Numbered from the stretch's first letter, positions 8,509 through 17,373 are shown. The stretch: DNA of 64,000 bases from Bacillus sp. CH140a_4T (GCF_008923725.1 NZ_WBPF01000016.1:558001-622000), one strand, 5' to 3'. A program made the numbers and translations. The notes: generated by a model from the sequence alone, not told the origin.

Positions 8509-8999
8509 TGGATAATTTCTTTGGATTTCGCATCGTAGAAAATTTGCAAAAAATGGACAAGGATATTCAGCGTAAACAGCTTAAATATCATAATAAAAGA
8601 GTAATGGTCAGCAAGGAATTTACATTTGATGCAGCACACCATTTACATTGTTATGAAGGGAAATGTAAAAACTTACATGGTCACACATATAAAGTTGTAT
8701 TTGGGATTAGTGGATATGTAAATGAAATCGGTCTTGCGATTGACTTTGGAGATATAAAAGAAATTTGGAAGAATGAAATAGAAATCTATTTAGACCATCG
8801 TTATTTAAACGAAACGTTACCAGCAATGAATACGACTGCTGAAAACATGGTCGTTTGGATTTACGAAAAGATGGCAGAAGCATTAATAAAAGATAATCGT
8901 GCGAACGAATATAAAGGAGCTCGTGTTGAATTTGTTCGTCTTTTCGAGACGCCAACTAGTTATGCGGAAGTAAGACGGGAGTGGATGCTCGATGAGTAA
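8508..8999 (+). CDS. queD: 6-carboxy-5,6,7,8-tetrahydropterin synthase QueD
   Basis: This 163-residue member of the PTPS family has zinc-binding histidines in FDAAHHLHC and HGHTY, and the catalytic cysteine in GKCKNLHGH. It converts 7,8-dihydroneopterin triphosphate to carboxytetrahydropterin, the second step toward preQ1. Both ends overlap neighbouring genes (1 nt with queC, 8 nt with queE), so translation is coupled. The N-terminus is some 30 residues longer than many orthologues; a later start at the VMVSKEF region is conceivable. Confidence 0.93.
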   Translation: MDNFFGFRIVENLQKMDKDIQRKQLKYHNKRVMVSKEFTFDAAHHLHCYEGKCKNLHGHTYKVVFGISGYVNEIGLAIDFGDIKEIWKNEIEIYLDHRYLNETLPAMNTTAENMVVWIYEKMAEALIKDNRANEYKGARVEFVRLFETPTSYAEVRREWMLDE

Positions 9000-9708
9000 A
9001 ATCCCTGTCTTAGAAATATTTGGTCCGACTATTCAAGGTGAAGGAATGGTTGTAGGACAAAAGACGATGTTTATCCGTACAGCTGGCTGTGATTACAGCT
9101 GTGCTTGGTGTGATTCTGCTTTTACTTGGGATGGATCGGCTAAAGATCAAATTAGACAGATGACAGCAGAGGAAGTTTGGAATGAGCTTGTAGAAATTGG
9201 TGGCGAAAATTTTTCTCATGTTACGATTTCAGGTGGAAATCCAGCGTTGCTGAAAAATATTGAGTTTCTTCTTTCTATATTAAAAGAGAATGGAATGCGA
9301 ACGGCAATCGAAACGCAAGGGAGTAAATGGCAAGATTGGTTACTTCAAATTGATGAGATAACGATTTCTCCAAAACCACCAAGTTCGGCAATGAATACTG
9401 ATTTTCAGAAGTTAGATACTGTTATTCAGAAACTAGCAGGAAAAGATATTAGTTTAAAGGTAGTAGTATTTGACGATTATGACTTTGAGTATGCAGTTAA
9501 GATGCACGAACGTTATCCAGATGTACCATTTTTCTTACAAGTAGGGAATGATGATACAAAAACAGTGGATGACGCGATGTTGATTAAAAAATTATTAGAT
9601 AAGTATGAGTGGCTTATTGAAAAAGCGGTTAACTGTAAAGAAATGAATAATGCAAAAGTATTGCCGCAGCTTCATGCGTTAGTATGGGGAAATAAACGCG
9701 GGGTATAA
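8992..9708 (+). CDS. queE: 7-carboxy-7-deazaguanine synthase QueE (radical SAM)
   Basis: This 238-residue radical SAM enzyme has the cluster motif CDYSCAWC (Cx3Cx2C, about residues 33-40). The N-terminal substrate motif FGPTIQGEGMVVG and the glycine-rich SAM segment VTISGGNPAL are also present. It contracts carboxytetrahydropterin to 7-carboxy-7-deazaguanine. The start overlaps queD by 8 nt with its RBS inside queD. Third gene of the operon. Confidence 0.94.
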   Translation: MSKIPVLEIFGPTIQGEGMVVGQKTMFIRTAGCDYSCAWCDSAFTWDGSAKDQIRQMTAEEVWNELVEIGGENFSHVTISGGNPALLKNIEFLLSILKENGMRTAIETQGSKWQDWLLQIDEITISPKPPSSAMNTDFQKLDTVIQKLAGKDISLKVVVFDDYDFEYAVKMHERYPDVPFFLQVGNDDTKTVDDAMLIKKLLDKYEWLIEKAVNCKEMNNAKVLPQLHALVWGNKRGV

Positions 9709-9726
9709 TGAGAAGGGATGTTTAAA

Positions 9727-10224
9727 ATGGCAGGAAGATTAGATGAAGATTTAAAAGATGTAACGTTATTAGGAAATCAAAATACAAAATATTTATTTGA
9801 ATATAGCCCAGAAATTTTAGAGGTATTTGATAACAATCATCCAAACCGTGATTATTTTGTTAAATTCAATTGTCCTGAATTTACAAGCTTATGTCCGAAA
9901 ACAGGCCAACCAGATTTTGCAACAATTTATATTAGCTACATTCCAGAACAAAGAATGGTAGAGAGTAAATCTTTAAAGCTATATTTATTTAGTTTCCGCA
10001 ATCACGGTGACTTCCACGAAGATTGCATGAACGTTATTATGAATGACTTAATTAAATTAATGGATCCGCGCTATATTGAGGTATGGGGTAAATTTACGCC
10101 ACGTGGAGGGATTTCAATTGATCCTTACTGCAACTACGGTCGCCCAGGAACGAAGTATGAACAAATGGCAGACTACCGCATGATGAACCATGATCTATAT
10201 CCAGAAACAATTGATAATCGTTAA
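9727..10224 (+). CDS. queF: NADPH-dependent preQ0 reductase QueF
   Basis: This is a 165-residue unimodular QueF. The nucleophilic cysteine lies in [19 protein letters not shown] and the NADPH-binding family motif in [20 protein letters not shown]. It reduces preQ0 to preQ1, the ligand of the upstream riboswitch, closing a feedback loop. The ATG at 9727 is preferred over 9718 because the RBS (AGAAGGGA) would abut the earlier start and homologues begin here. Last gene of queCDEF. Confidence 0.95.
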
Positions 10225-10225
10225 T

Positions 10226-10280
10226 ATATAACAGAAAGAAAGGATCTGTATGACATACAGATCCTTTCTTTCTGTTATAT
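10226..10280. terminator. perfect 25-bp inverted repeat between convergent genes
   Basis: Arms 10226-10250 and 10256-10280 are perfectly complementary around the 5-nt loop TGACA. The stem is long and A/T-flanked; the AGAAAGAAAGG tract gives a U-rich 3' arm rather than a separate T-run. It probably ends both queF and the minus-strand DUF2187 gene. Confidence 0.75.
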
Positions 10281-10465
10281 TATGCATTTTGATTAATGAC
10301 AGTATAGTTTTTATGACTTACAACTGTAAGAGGTTCCATATCTAGTTCTCTAAAATTTTCCATAATTGTTATATCTACAATAACGGAGTTTTGATTTACT
10401 TTTTGAACACGGCCTTGCATTCCACCTTTAAATTCAATGATATCTCCAGTTTCTGCGATCTGCAT
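10280..10465 (-). CDS. DUF2187-family (YkvS-like) small protein
   Basis: This 61-residue protein begins MQIAETGDIIEFKGGMQGRV and contains VIVDITIMENFRELDMEPLTVVSHKNY, the pattern of the DUF2187/YkvS family of small KOW-like beta proteins of unknown function. The ATG at 10465 is chosen because AAGGAG lies 8 nt upstream; the TTG two codons earlier is too close to the RBS. It stands alone between queF and a region without genes. Confidence 0.75.
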   Translation of the reverse strand: MQIAETGDIIEFKGGMQGRVQKVNQNSVIVDITIMENFRELDMEPLTVVSHKNYTVINQNA

Positions 10466-10722
10466 AAGCAACTCTCCTTGTTACAGTTTTCCCAAAAAAG
10501 AATAATTTTGGTTTTTTTATTTCTTCTTATTTTGAACCATATTGTCCATTTTGTAAATGTTTCCAAAGTAAAAATTCGAAAAATATTCACTTTTTGTAAG
10601 AAAATATGCAAGAACGCCAAGTTATTAGAAGAAAAGAACGGTTTAAATGTGAATATCTTTATATCGGGGTATAATGAAGATTGCAATAACCTACTAAAGT
10701 GGGAGAAATTAGAGGCGGTAAA

Positions 10723-10881
10723 ATGATGTTTGAGTTTGTGGGGAGTGCTATAGCGTTAACTTTATTTGTATTTTCTTATATAAATTTAAAAAAGATTCGT
10801 CATCATGAAACGACTACATATTTTGATGGGATGGATGGTATACATGCTGGGGTCACACATGAGAGTGGCGGGGATATGTAA
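10723..10881 (+). CDS. small single-pass membrane protein (52 aa), hypothetical
   Basis: MMFEFVGSAIALTLFVFSYI forms one N-terminal hydrophobic helix, followed by a polar tail (KKIRHHETTTYFDGMDGIHA). The tandem ATGs at 10723/10726 follow AGAGGCGG. Orientation is probably tail-in. I do not recognise the family. The 250 bp upstream contain no other supportable gene. Confidence 0.55.
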   Translation: MMFEFVGSAIALTLFVFSYINLKKIRHHETTTYFDGMDGIHAGVTHESGGDM

Positions 10882-10969
10882 AGGTGTATAACTTTCTTTT
10901 TTTGCGTGGTATGATATGTAAAAATAGTACATAATAGAGTTCGTAAGTGATGAATGGAGAGTGGAAAGA

Positions 10970-11572
10970 ATGAAGATTTCTTTTATTCGTCATGGTCGCT
11001 TAGATCGTACTATAGAACCAATGACGGTTACATCCTTTCAGGAATGGATGAAAGGATATGACTTACATACTATAACAGAAAAAGCACCTATACCAATGGA
11101 AACAATGGAAGCGGTTGAAGCAGCAAAATTGATTGTAACGAGTGATCAAAGGTGTGCTATACAGTCAGCAGCTGAATTAATGGATTCTTTATCTTTTATG
11201 CAAAATTCCCTTTTTAGGGAAGCTGAAGTTCCGACGAGTTTTTATGCTCCAAAATGGTTGAAGTGTAAACCTAACATATGGATGTTTATCGGACGAACAG
11301 TGTGGATACTTGGTTACCATAAAAATGTTGAGTCTTATAAGGAAGTAAGGGAGAGGGCAAAGCAAGCCGCTTACTTATTACACCGTTACGCTCTCGTACA
11401 TGGAAGTATTGCTCTAGTAGGTCATAATTATGTGAATGTAATGATTGGTGCGGAACTGAGAGCGATGGGATGGTCTGGTACGCCTATTTTGCACAGAGAG
11501 CCATGGGGATGTACAACATATACGTTTCACGAGGCGATGAATGGAAATGTATTGAATACGAATTTAACATAA
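10970..11572 (+). CDS. histidine phosphatase family protein (phosphoglycerate mutase-like)
   Basis: This 200-residue protein carries the RHG catalytic signature FIRHGRLD at residues 5-12, with the phosphate-accepting His, and the late histidine in VGHNYVNVMIG near 150. It belongs to branch 1 of the histidine phosphatase superfamily. The usual glutamate-containing middle region is divergent, so the substrate is unknown. The ATG at 10970 is preferred over the upstream GTG at 10961. A strong terminator follows. Confidence 0.75.
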   Translation: MKISFIRHGRLDRTIEPMTVTSFQEWMKGYDLHTITEKAPIPMETMEAVEAAKLIVTSDQRCAIQSAAELMDSLSFMQNSLFREAEVPTSFYAPKWLKCKPNIWMFIGRTVWILGYHKNVESYKEVRERAKQAAYLLHRYALVHGSIALVGHNYVNVMIGAELRAMGWSGTPILHREPWGCTTYTFHEAMNGNVLNTNLT

Positions 11573-11603
11573 AAGCACACGATTTATATAAATCGTGTGC
11601 TTT
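11572..11603. terminator. bidirectional terminator
   Basis: AAAGCACACGATTTA (11572-11586) pairs perfectly with TAAATCGTGTGCTTT (11589-11603), with T-runs on both sides. It is shared with the convergent acetyltransferase. Confidence 0.85.
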
Positions 11604-11607
11604 CTTT

Positions 11608-12186
11608 TTAAGATATAGAAATTTTGATGTTTAATGTTTTTACGAGATGTGCATAAGGTTCGCCTACAAGCATAACGATTTGATCTTTTTTATAACCTAG
11701 TTTTTCGTATAGTGAATAGGCACGTGTGTTTTCTAAATTAACAAGTAATGCGATTTTTTCATACACCTTTTCAGTTGCATGGATTTCAGCAGCTTCAATT
11801 AATTTAGAACCAATTCCTTTTCCGCCATATGCACTTGAAACTGATAATGTATCAATGTAATATTCATCAAGCTCAGCTTCTTTTTCTAACGTAATCGATT
11901 CATTTTTATGTAATTCTCTTAAGTGACGTACAATTGGTGCATCGAGCATTGTTGCTTCACTACCGTGATAAGCGACAATAATTCCGACCGCAATTCCGTC
12001 TTGTTCATATACAAAACAGTTTTCGTAGCTCAGTCGATTTCTCTCTTTTGAGAACCATGTTTCAAGTCCTAGTAATACTTCGGTCTCAACTGTGCTACCT
12101 GTGATTTTTTCAGCAATTTCGTGCAGAGCGTTATACAATAAAGGCGCAATTGCCATCGCATCTGTCTTTTTTGCTTTCCGAATCAT
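11608..12186 (-). CDS. GNAT family N-acetyltransferase
   Basis: This 192-residue acyltransferase has the acetyl-CoA loop motif GGKGIGSKLIEAAE, preceded by the typical beta-4 strand (YYIDTLSVSSAYG), and the late ARAYSLYEKLGYKK segment. The ATG at 12186 is chosen because AGGAGGGA sits 5 nt upstream; the longer frame starting at 12222 lacks an RBS. The substrate cannot be predicted. Confidence 0.85.
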   Translation of the reverse strand: MIRKAKKTDAMAIAPLLYNALHEIAEKITGSTVETEVLLGLETWFSKERNRLSYENCFVYEQDGIAVGIIVAYHGSEATMLDAPIVRHLRELHKNESITLEKEAELDEYYIDTLSVSSAYGGKGIGSKLIEAAEIHATEKVYEKIALLVNLENTRAYSLYEKLGYKKDQIVMLVGEPYAHLVKTLNIKISIS

Positions 12187-12430
12187 AGTATCCCTCCTAG
12201 TTCTATTTATATATTGTAGCATAGTGGTATGGAACTTTGCATAATTGAATGTCGAAATGTTTGATATAGAGAAGTAGCTATGTTAGTATATGATATTTAG
12301 TGGACATATAGTAAAGTGATATCGTTTGCGAATAATGAAAATGAAATGAAGGTATAGCACCTGGATAATTTTACAGTTGTTGACCTATAGAATATACGAT
12401 AAAATAAAATATTGCATAGAGGTGAAATAC

Positions 12431-12625
12431 ATGGATGAACAATTAGCAAATACAATTTTAGACCAGCTGAAAAATGGTGAAATAAAGGAGTATGTTGCAA
12501 CGAAAGATGTATTTTATACGTTTAGGAAAGTTGTAGTAGGGCGTGAAGATTTTAAACATATTATTGGGAACGCGCAGCGCGGCGGACAGGTAATTTATAC
12601 ATATTCAGAAACGCCACGTTCGTAA
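12431..12625 (+). CDS. conserved-looking small hypothetical protein (64 aa)
   Basis: The protein starts MDEQLANTILDQLKNGEIKE at the ATG at 12431, with GAGGTGAAA upstream. It is acidic in the N-terminal helix and basic in GREDFKHIIGNAQRGGQ, with no membrane segment. A second small gene follows 26 bp later, so the two probably form an operon. The family is not recognised. Confidence 0.6.
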   Translation: MDEQLANTILDQLKNGEIKEYVATKDVFYTFRKVVVGREDFKHIIGNAQRGGQVIYTYSETPRS

Positions 12626-12651
12626 CTAGAAGAATATAGGGGAGGAGAATT

Positions 12652-12969
12652 ATGGGCGATTTTAAACAAGGCATATTACCGCATTGGGATTATATGTGGA
12701 AAGATAGAGCCGGCAATAGGTTTATGGGGATGGTCATGTATCCAGAGAAACGTAAGTGTTCGGCAAAAATGCTTCAGAAAATAAAAAGAGCATATGAAGA
12801 GGCTGTAGAAATTAAAGTAACTGTACAAGTTCAACATACATATCAGTACGTAGAAGGAATGATTGTGTACTTTGATGAAGAGGCCCCTGTATGTACAATG
12901 ATTGATAAAGATGAAAATCCACATCATATATTTGTAAAAGATATTTTGCGAATTGAGCACTCTGAATAA
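12652..12969 (+). CDS. hypothetical protein (105 aa), possibly YolD-like
   Basis: RBS GGGGAGGAG precedes the ATG at 12652. The C-terminal part (YVEGMIVYFDEEAPVCTMID... IFVKDILRIEH) reads as a small beta-rich domain and recalls YolD-like proteins, but the match is weak. The N-terminal HWDYMWKDRAGNRFMGMV shows no known motif. It is co-oriented with the preceding 64-residue gene. Confidence 0.55.
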   Translation: MGDFKQGILPHWDYMWKDRAGNRFMGMVMYPEKRKCSAKMLQKIKRAYEEAVEIKVTVQVQHTYQYVEGMIVYFDEEAPVCTMIDKDENPHHIFVKDILRIEHSE

Positions 12970-13347
12970 TTTTTTCATAAATAAGTTGAATTTCCATAAT
13001 AATAATCTTTTTCTATAATAGTTATCTTTTAGTATGTAACGCGAACCGAAAGTATATGTATAATATTTAATAAACTAAAATTGATAAATGTAATCGTTTT
13101 TTAGAACAGATTATCGTTTCATGTCTGTTCTTTTTTGCGTGATGCTGGAGAAATATATTCCTCCAGCATTTGCCGTTTTATGACAAAATATATTGGCAAC
13201 TTTTTTAAAAATAAGGTTAAATTCGTTGACAACTTTTTTGAAAAGCACTTTATTGACATGAGTTTTAGAATGTTGTTTCATAGTCATTGTATTGAAAAAA
13301 ATCGACTGTCTTGTCGAAAAGTAAAATTTAAAAAAAGAAAGAATTTA
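12970..13347. other. gene-free leader region upstream of the nrd promoter
   Basis: This AT-rich stretch contains an intrinsic terminator (AGAACAGA 13103-13110 / TCTGTTCT 13124-13131 plus TTTTTT). A second perfect hairpin follows (ATGCTGGAG 13142-13150 / CTCCAGCAT 13161-13169). An 81-codon open frame at 13135-13380 lacks an RBS and protein-like composition and is not called. Confidence 0.5.
13103..13136 (+). terminator. intrinsic terminator
   Basis: An 8-bp perfect stem AGAACAGA/TCTGTTCT is followed by six Ts. It lies 130 bp past the 105-residue gene and probably terminates its transcript. Confidence 0.65.
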
Positions 13348-13395
13348 TACATATATCTTGTGTCTTATTTTGAAACGTAATACAATATATAGAGA
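13348..13395 (+). promoter_or_regulatory. nrd promoter overlapped by two NrdR boxes
   Basis: Box 1, TACATATATCTTGTGT (13348-13363), and box 2, ATACAATATATAGAGA (13380-13395), resemble the NrdR consensus acaCwAtATaTwGtgt; box 2 matches about 13 of 16. They are 32 bp apart start to start, close to three helical turns, as is usual for NrdR pairs. A promoter TTGTGT (13358-13363)-N17-TACAAT (13381-13386) lies with its -35 in box 1 and its -10 in box 2. Repression when dATP/ATP levels signal sufficient dNTPs is the expected outcome. Confidence 0.7.
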
Positions 13396-13445
13396 AAACA
13401 AGAAACAACATACAGAGAGTATAGATTGGAGAGGGAGGGTCGGAA

Positions 13446-13805
13446 ATGATAGTTGCATATGATTCTATGACAGGAAACGTGAAGCGTTTCATTCACAAAT
13501 TAAATATGCCGGCCGTTCAAATTGGTGAAGATCTAGTAATAGATGAAGACTTTGTTTTAATTACGTATACAACAGGTTTTGGCAATGTACCAGAACGTGT
13601 TTTAGAATTTTTAGAGCGCAATAATGAAAAATTAAAAGGCGTATCTGCAAGCGGCAATCGTAACTGGGGAGACATGTTCGGTGCAAGTGCTGACAAAATT
13701 TCTGCTAAATATGAAGTGCCTATTGTATCAAAATTTGAGTTATCAGGAACAAATAACGATGTAGAATATTTTAAGGAAAGGGTGCGGGAGATTGCGACAC
13801 ATTGA
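13446..13805 (+). CDS. nrdI: class Ib ribonucleotide reductase flavodoxin NrdI
   Basis: This 119-residue flavodoxin-like protein contains the FMN phosphate loop YDSMTGNVKRF (about 4-14), TYTTGFGNVPE, and the isoalloxazine-side loop SGNRNWGDMFG. NrdI supplies oxidant for assembling the dimanganese-tyrosyl radical of NrdF. RBS GGAGAGGGAGG precedes the ATG at 13446. It overlaps nrdE by 14 bp and is the first gene of the NrdR-controlled operon. Confidence 0.95.
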   Translation: MIVAYDSMTGNVKRFIHKLNMPAVQIGEDLVIDEDFVLITYTTGFGNVPERVLEFLERNNEKLKGVSASGNRNWGDMFGASADKISAKYEVPIVSKFELSGTNNDVEYFKERVREIATH

Positions 13806-16252
13806 ACTGAATAATGAAATCACGCAAATGCAGGACGGTTTTTATCAGCTTCATAAAGATAAAGAGGCATTAGAAGTCTTTATGGAAGAAGCTAGAGAGA
13901 ATACCGTTCCTTTTAATAGCGTGGCAGAGCGAATGGAGTATATGAAAGAACATGATTACTATTACAATGTTCTGGACGAGTATAGCTTGGAGGAAGTAGA
14001 AGAAGTATATAACATCGCTTATGGTGAAAACTTCGAGTTCCAATCTTATATGGCAGCATCTAAGTTCTACAAAGATTATGCGTTAAAAACAAATGATCAA
14101 AAACAATACTTAGAAAGCTATGAAGATCGTGTAGCAATTGTGTCATTATACTTAGGACGCGGTGATGTTGCGAAGGCAAAACAATTCGCAAGCATGATTG
14201 TAAAACAAAACTACCAACCAGCGACACCAACCTTTTTAAATGCGGGACGAAGCAGAAGAGGAGAAATGGTGTCTTGTTTCTTGTTAGAGATGGACGATAG
14301 CTTGAATTCAATCGGCTTTAACATTAATACTGCAATGCAATTATCAAAAATCGGTGGTGGAGTAGCCTTAAACTTATCTAAGCTACGCGCACGCGGTGAG
14401 CAAATTAAAGGTATCGATAACGCTGCAAGTGGTGTAGTACCTGTTATGAAATTACTTGAAGATTCGTTTTCATATGCGAATCAGCTTGGCCAACGAAAAG
14501 GTGCCGGCGCAGTATACTTAAACATTTTCCATTGGGATATTATTGAATTCCTTGATACAAAAAAAATAAATGCCGATGAGAAGAGCCGTATTCAGTCTCT
14601 ATCAATCGGAATTATTGTTCCAAGTAAGTTCTTTGAGCTTGCTGAGAAAAACGAACCTTTCTATGTTTTCGCGCCTTATACGGTGTATAAAGAATACGGA
14701 AAGCATTTAGATGATATTGATATCGATGAAATGTACGATGAATTAATGAGCAATCCGAAAGTGAAGAAGAAGCCGCTAGATATTAGTGCACGTGATATGC
14801 TTATTAAAATTGCTATGATTCAGCTTGAGTCAGGTTATCCGTACTTAATGTTTAAATCAAATGCAAATAACCAACATCCACTGAAGGATATTGGAACTGT
14901 GAAGATGTCGAACTTGTGTTAAATATGTAGCACCTTCTAGTAGAAATGCTAGTCGAAAACTCCGTTAAACGGGGAAAGCCTCAAATTTGAGGTAACCTAC
15001 CGTGCTAAATCTTATCTTAGAATGGAAATATAAAAGTTCAGAATGTATCTTATTATTTTGTATAGCAGAGTTATGGGACAACATAAAGTAATAAGAGACT
15101 TTCTGAAGTATTAAGATAAGTAAAAGCCTAACGACTATCCCTTAGGGGAGTAGAGCGCAAGCGATTGGCGTTCGAAAAGCGGAGCACCTAATCAGGTAAT
15201 GCTGTAGGTGATGATATAGTCTGTCCTGTATGGTGACATACAGCAGTTGCATGAGCAACGGACTGAGGAGTAGCGAACTCGGTTGAACATTCGAGACAGA
15301 AATCTTCCAGCTTCAAGAAACTTCTGAAATAAATGATTACGGTACCGATGATATAATTCGCCGTGATATTAACTGTAATTTAGGATCGTTAAATATCGTG
15401 AATGTAATGGAAAATAAAGAAATTCGTGAAGCCGTTCACGCGGGAATGGAAGCTTTAACAGCTGTTTCTGATATGACGATTATTCCGAATGCACCAACTG
15501 TGAAAAAAGCGAATGATGAGCTTCATTCAGTTGGACTTGGTGCCATGAACTTACACGGATATTTAGCTAAAAATAAACTCGCTTATGAAAGTGCAGAAGC
15601 GAAAGAGTTCGCTCGTACATTCTTTATGATGTTAAATTACTACTCTATTGAGAAGAGTATGGAAATCGCTAAAGAAAAAGGCGAAACATTTAAAGACTTC
15701 GATAAGTCTGATTATGCGAACGGCACATACTTTGAAAAGTATGAAACGACTGATTATAGCCCAGTAACTGAAAAAGTTCAGCAACTATTTGAAGGAATCC
15801 ACATTCCAACAAAAGAAGATTGGACAAGTTTAAAAGAGCAAGTACAGAAGAATGGTTTATACAACTCATATCGTCTTGCCATCGCTCCTACGCAATCGAT
15901 CAGTTACGTTCAAAATGCAACTTCAAGCGTAATGCCGATCGTAAGTCAAATCGAATCAAGAACGTATGCAAATGCGACAACCTATTATCCAATGCCGTAT
16001 TTATCAAAAGATACGTTCTGGTACTATAAATCGTCTTACGATATGAATCAGTTTAAATTAATTGATTTGATCGCAGAAGTTCAAGAACATATTGACCAAG
16101 GAATTAGTACAATTCTTTACGTTAACAGTGATATTTCAACACGTGAGTTAGCACGTTACTATATCTATGCACATAAAAAAGGCTTAAAGAGTCTGTATTA
16201 TACGAGAACACGTAAGTTAAGCGTGGAAGAGTGCGTGGCTTGTACCGTTTAA
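13792..16252 (+). CDS. nrdE: class Ib ribonucleotide reductase large subunit NrdE, gene split by a group I intron (join 13792..14919, 15296..16252)
   Basis: The spliced product is 694 residues, close to the usual ~700. Exon 1 gives residues 1-376 and ends exactly at the catalytic cysteine (MSNLC). Exon 2 resumes TEIFQLQETSE, restoring the active-site N-x-C-x-E motif (NLCTE). Redox cysteines are seen in MVSCFLLE and DINCNLGSLN, and the C-terminal shuttle pair is ECVAC. The unspliced message would stop at once at the TAA at 14920-14922. The start is a TTG at 13792 overlapping nrdI. NrdE reduces ribonucleoside diphosphates with NrdF. This is not a pseudogene: both exons are intact and in frame after removal of 376 nt. 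Confidence 0.92.
14920..15295 (+). ncRNA. group I self-splicing intron in nrdE, no internal ORF
   Basis: This 376-nt insertion lies between codons 376 and 377 of nrdE. The 5' exon ends in U (TTGTGT). The internal guide GCAC at 14930-14933 pairs with GTGT so that the terminal U forms the required U-G wobble. The intron ends in G (15295). The UGU at 14926-14928 can form P10 with the exon start ACA. A P7/S-type core element GATGATATAGTC lies near 15208-15221. No homing endonuclease frame is present. Boundaries follow from protein continuity and are supported by these pairings. Confidence 0.88.
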
Positions 16253-16271
16253 TATAAAAAAGTAAGACATG

Positions 16272-16300
16272 ATGAGCAGGGTTTTTTGAACCCTGCTCAT
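16272..16300 (+). other. strong intercistronic hairpin between nrdE and nrdF
   Basis: ATGAGCAGGGTT (16272-16283) pairs perfectly with AACCCTGCTCAT (16289-16300) around a 5-nt loop. No T-run follows, so it is more likely an mRNA stabiliser, processing site or partial attenuator than a full terminator. It could set the NrdE:NrdF ratio. Confidence 0.6.
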
Positions 16301-16346
16301 GCTTAGTTATTAATTTTTCATGTTTATTTAGAGAAGGGGCGATTGA

Positions 16347-17315
16347 ATGCGTGCGGTAAACTGGAACAAAAAAGAAGATGATTTTAGTTTAATGTTTTGG
16401 AAGCAAAACATCGCTCAGTTTTGGACAGAAGAAGAAATCGCAGTGTCTTCTGACAAAAATACTTGGGCACAGTTATCAAAAGAAGAGCAAATTGCTTATA
16501 AGCGTGTATTAGGTGGTTTAACACTTTTAGATACGAAACAAGGTGGCGAAGGGATGCCTCTTGTACTTGTTCATCTTGAAAATTTACAAGCGAAAAGTGT
16601 ATTAGCTTTCATGGGTGCTATGGAAGAAGTACATGCGAAGAGTTACAGTCATATTTTCACAACGTTAGCTACTGAAGAAGAAATTGATGATATTTTTGAA
16701 TGGGTAGACAATCATCCATTACTTGAAAAAAAAGCTGGTATTGTTACTAGTTACTATCGTCGTTTATTAAAGCCTGAAGTAACGAAAAAAGAGTTATACA
16801 TGGCAATGGTAGCAAGTGTATTCTTAGAAAGTTACTTATTCTATAGTGGATTCTTCTATCCACTTTACTTAGCAGGTCAAGGCAAATTGACGGCAAGTGG
16901 TGAGATTATTAACCTAATAATTCGTGATGAGTCAATTCACGGCGTATTCGTTGGTATTTTAGCACAGCAAATCTTCGCGGAACTTTCTGCAGAAGATCAG
17001 CAAGAAGTGCAAAAAGAAACGCAAGAGTTATTAATGGAACTATATGAAATTGAAATGGCATACACAGAAGAAATTTACACTTCTATCGGTCTTGTAGAGG
17101 ATGTAAATCGTTTCGTTCGTTACAATGCGAATAAAGGACTTATGAACTTAGGACTTGAGCCGAAGTTTGAAGAAGAAGAAATTAACCCAATCGTTTTAAA
17201 TGGTTTACGTACAGATACGAAAAACCATGATTTCTTCTCTGTAAAAGGAAATGGTTACGTAAAAGCAACGAACGTTGAAAAGTTATCTGATGATGACTTC
17301 GTGTTTAATTTTTAA
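16347..17315 (+). CDS. nrdF: class Ib ribonucleotide reductase small subunit NrdF
   Basis: This 322-residue ferritin-like radical subunit carries metal ligands in the GAMEEVHAKSYSHIF segment (E, H) and the later EIINLIIRDESIHGVF (E, H). The first Asp ligand is in LLDTKQGGEG, and the radical tyrosine is near SYSHIF. The C-terminal tail ending DDFVFNF is the type that docks on NrdE. RBS AGAAGGGGCG precedes the ATG at 16347. It is the last gene of nrdIEF, with two terminators downstream. Confidence 0.95.
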   Translation: MRAVNWNKKEDDFSLMFWKQNIAQFWTEEEIAVSSDKNTWAQLSKEEQIAYKRVLGGLTLLDTKQGGEGMPLVLVHLENLQAKSVLAFMGAMEEVHAKSYSHIFTTLATEEEIDDIFEWVDNHPLLEKKAGIVTSYYRRLLKPEVTKKELYMAMVASVFLESYLFYSGFFYPLYLAGQGKLTASGEIINLIIRDESIHGVFVGILAQQIFAELSAEDQQEVQKETQELLMELYEIEMAYTEEIYTSIGLVEDVNRFVRYNANKGLMNLGLEPKFEEEEINPIVLNGLRTDTKNHDFFSVKGNGYVKATNVEKLSDDDFVFNF

Positions 17316-17321
17316 TATATG

Positions 17322-17373
17322 CTCATAAAGAAAAGCTGTCTTATCAATGAATAAGACAGCTTTTCTTTATGAG
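17322..17373 (+). terminator. 23-bp perfect hairpin after nrdF
   Basis: Arms 17322-17344 and 17351-17373 are perfectly complementary around CAATGA. The 3' arm is U-rich inside the stem (CTTTTCTTTATG), so it can act as a terminator although the external T-run is short. Confidence 0.7.

Noticed and set aside
13135-13380. 81-codon plus-strand ORF upstream of nrdI
   Set aside because: No RBS, overlaps a hairpin and the promoter/NrdR region, and the composition is not protein-like.
13792-16252. nrdE as a broken gene or two adjacent genes
   Set aside because: Removing a 376-nt segment with group I splice-site features restores one continuous NrdE frame of normal length with the active-site motif intact.
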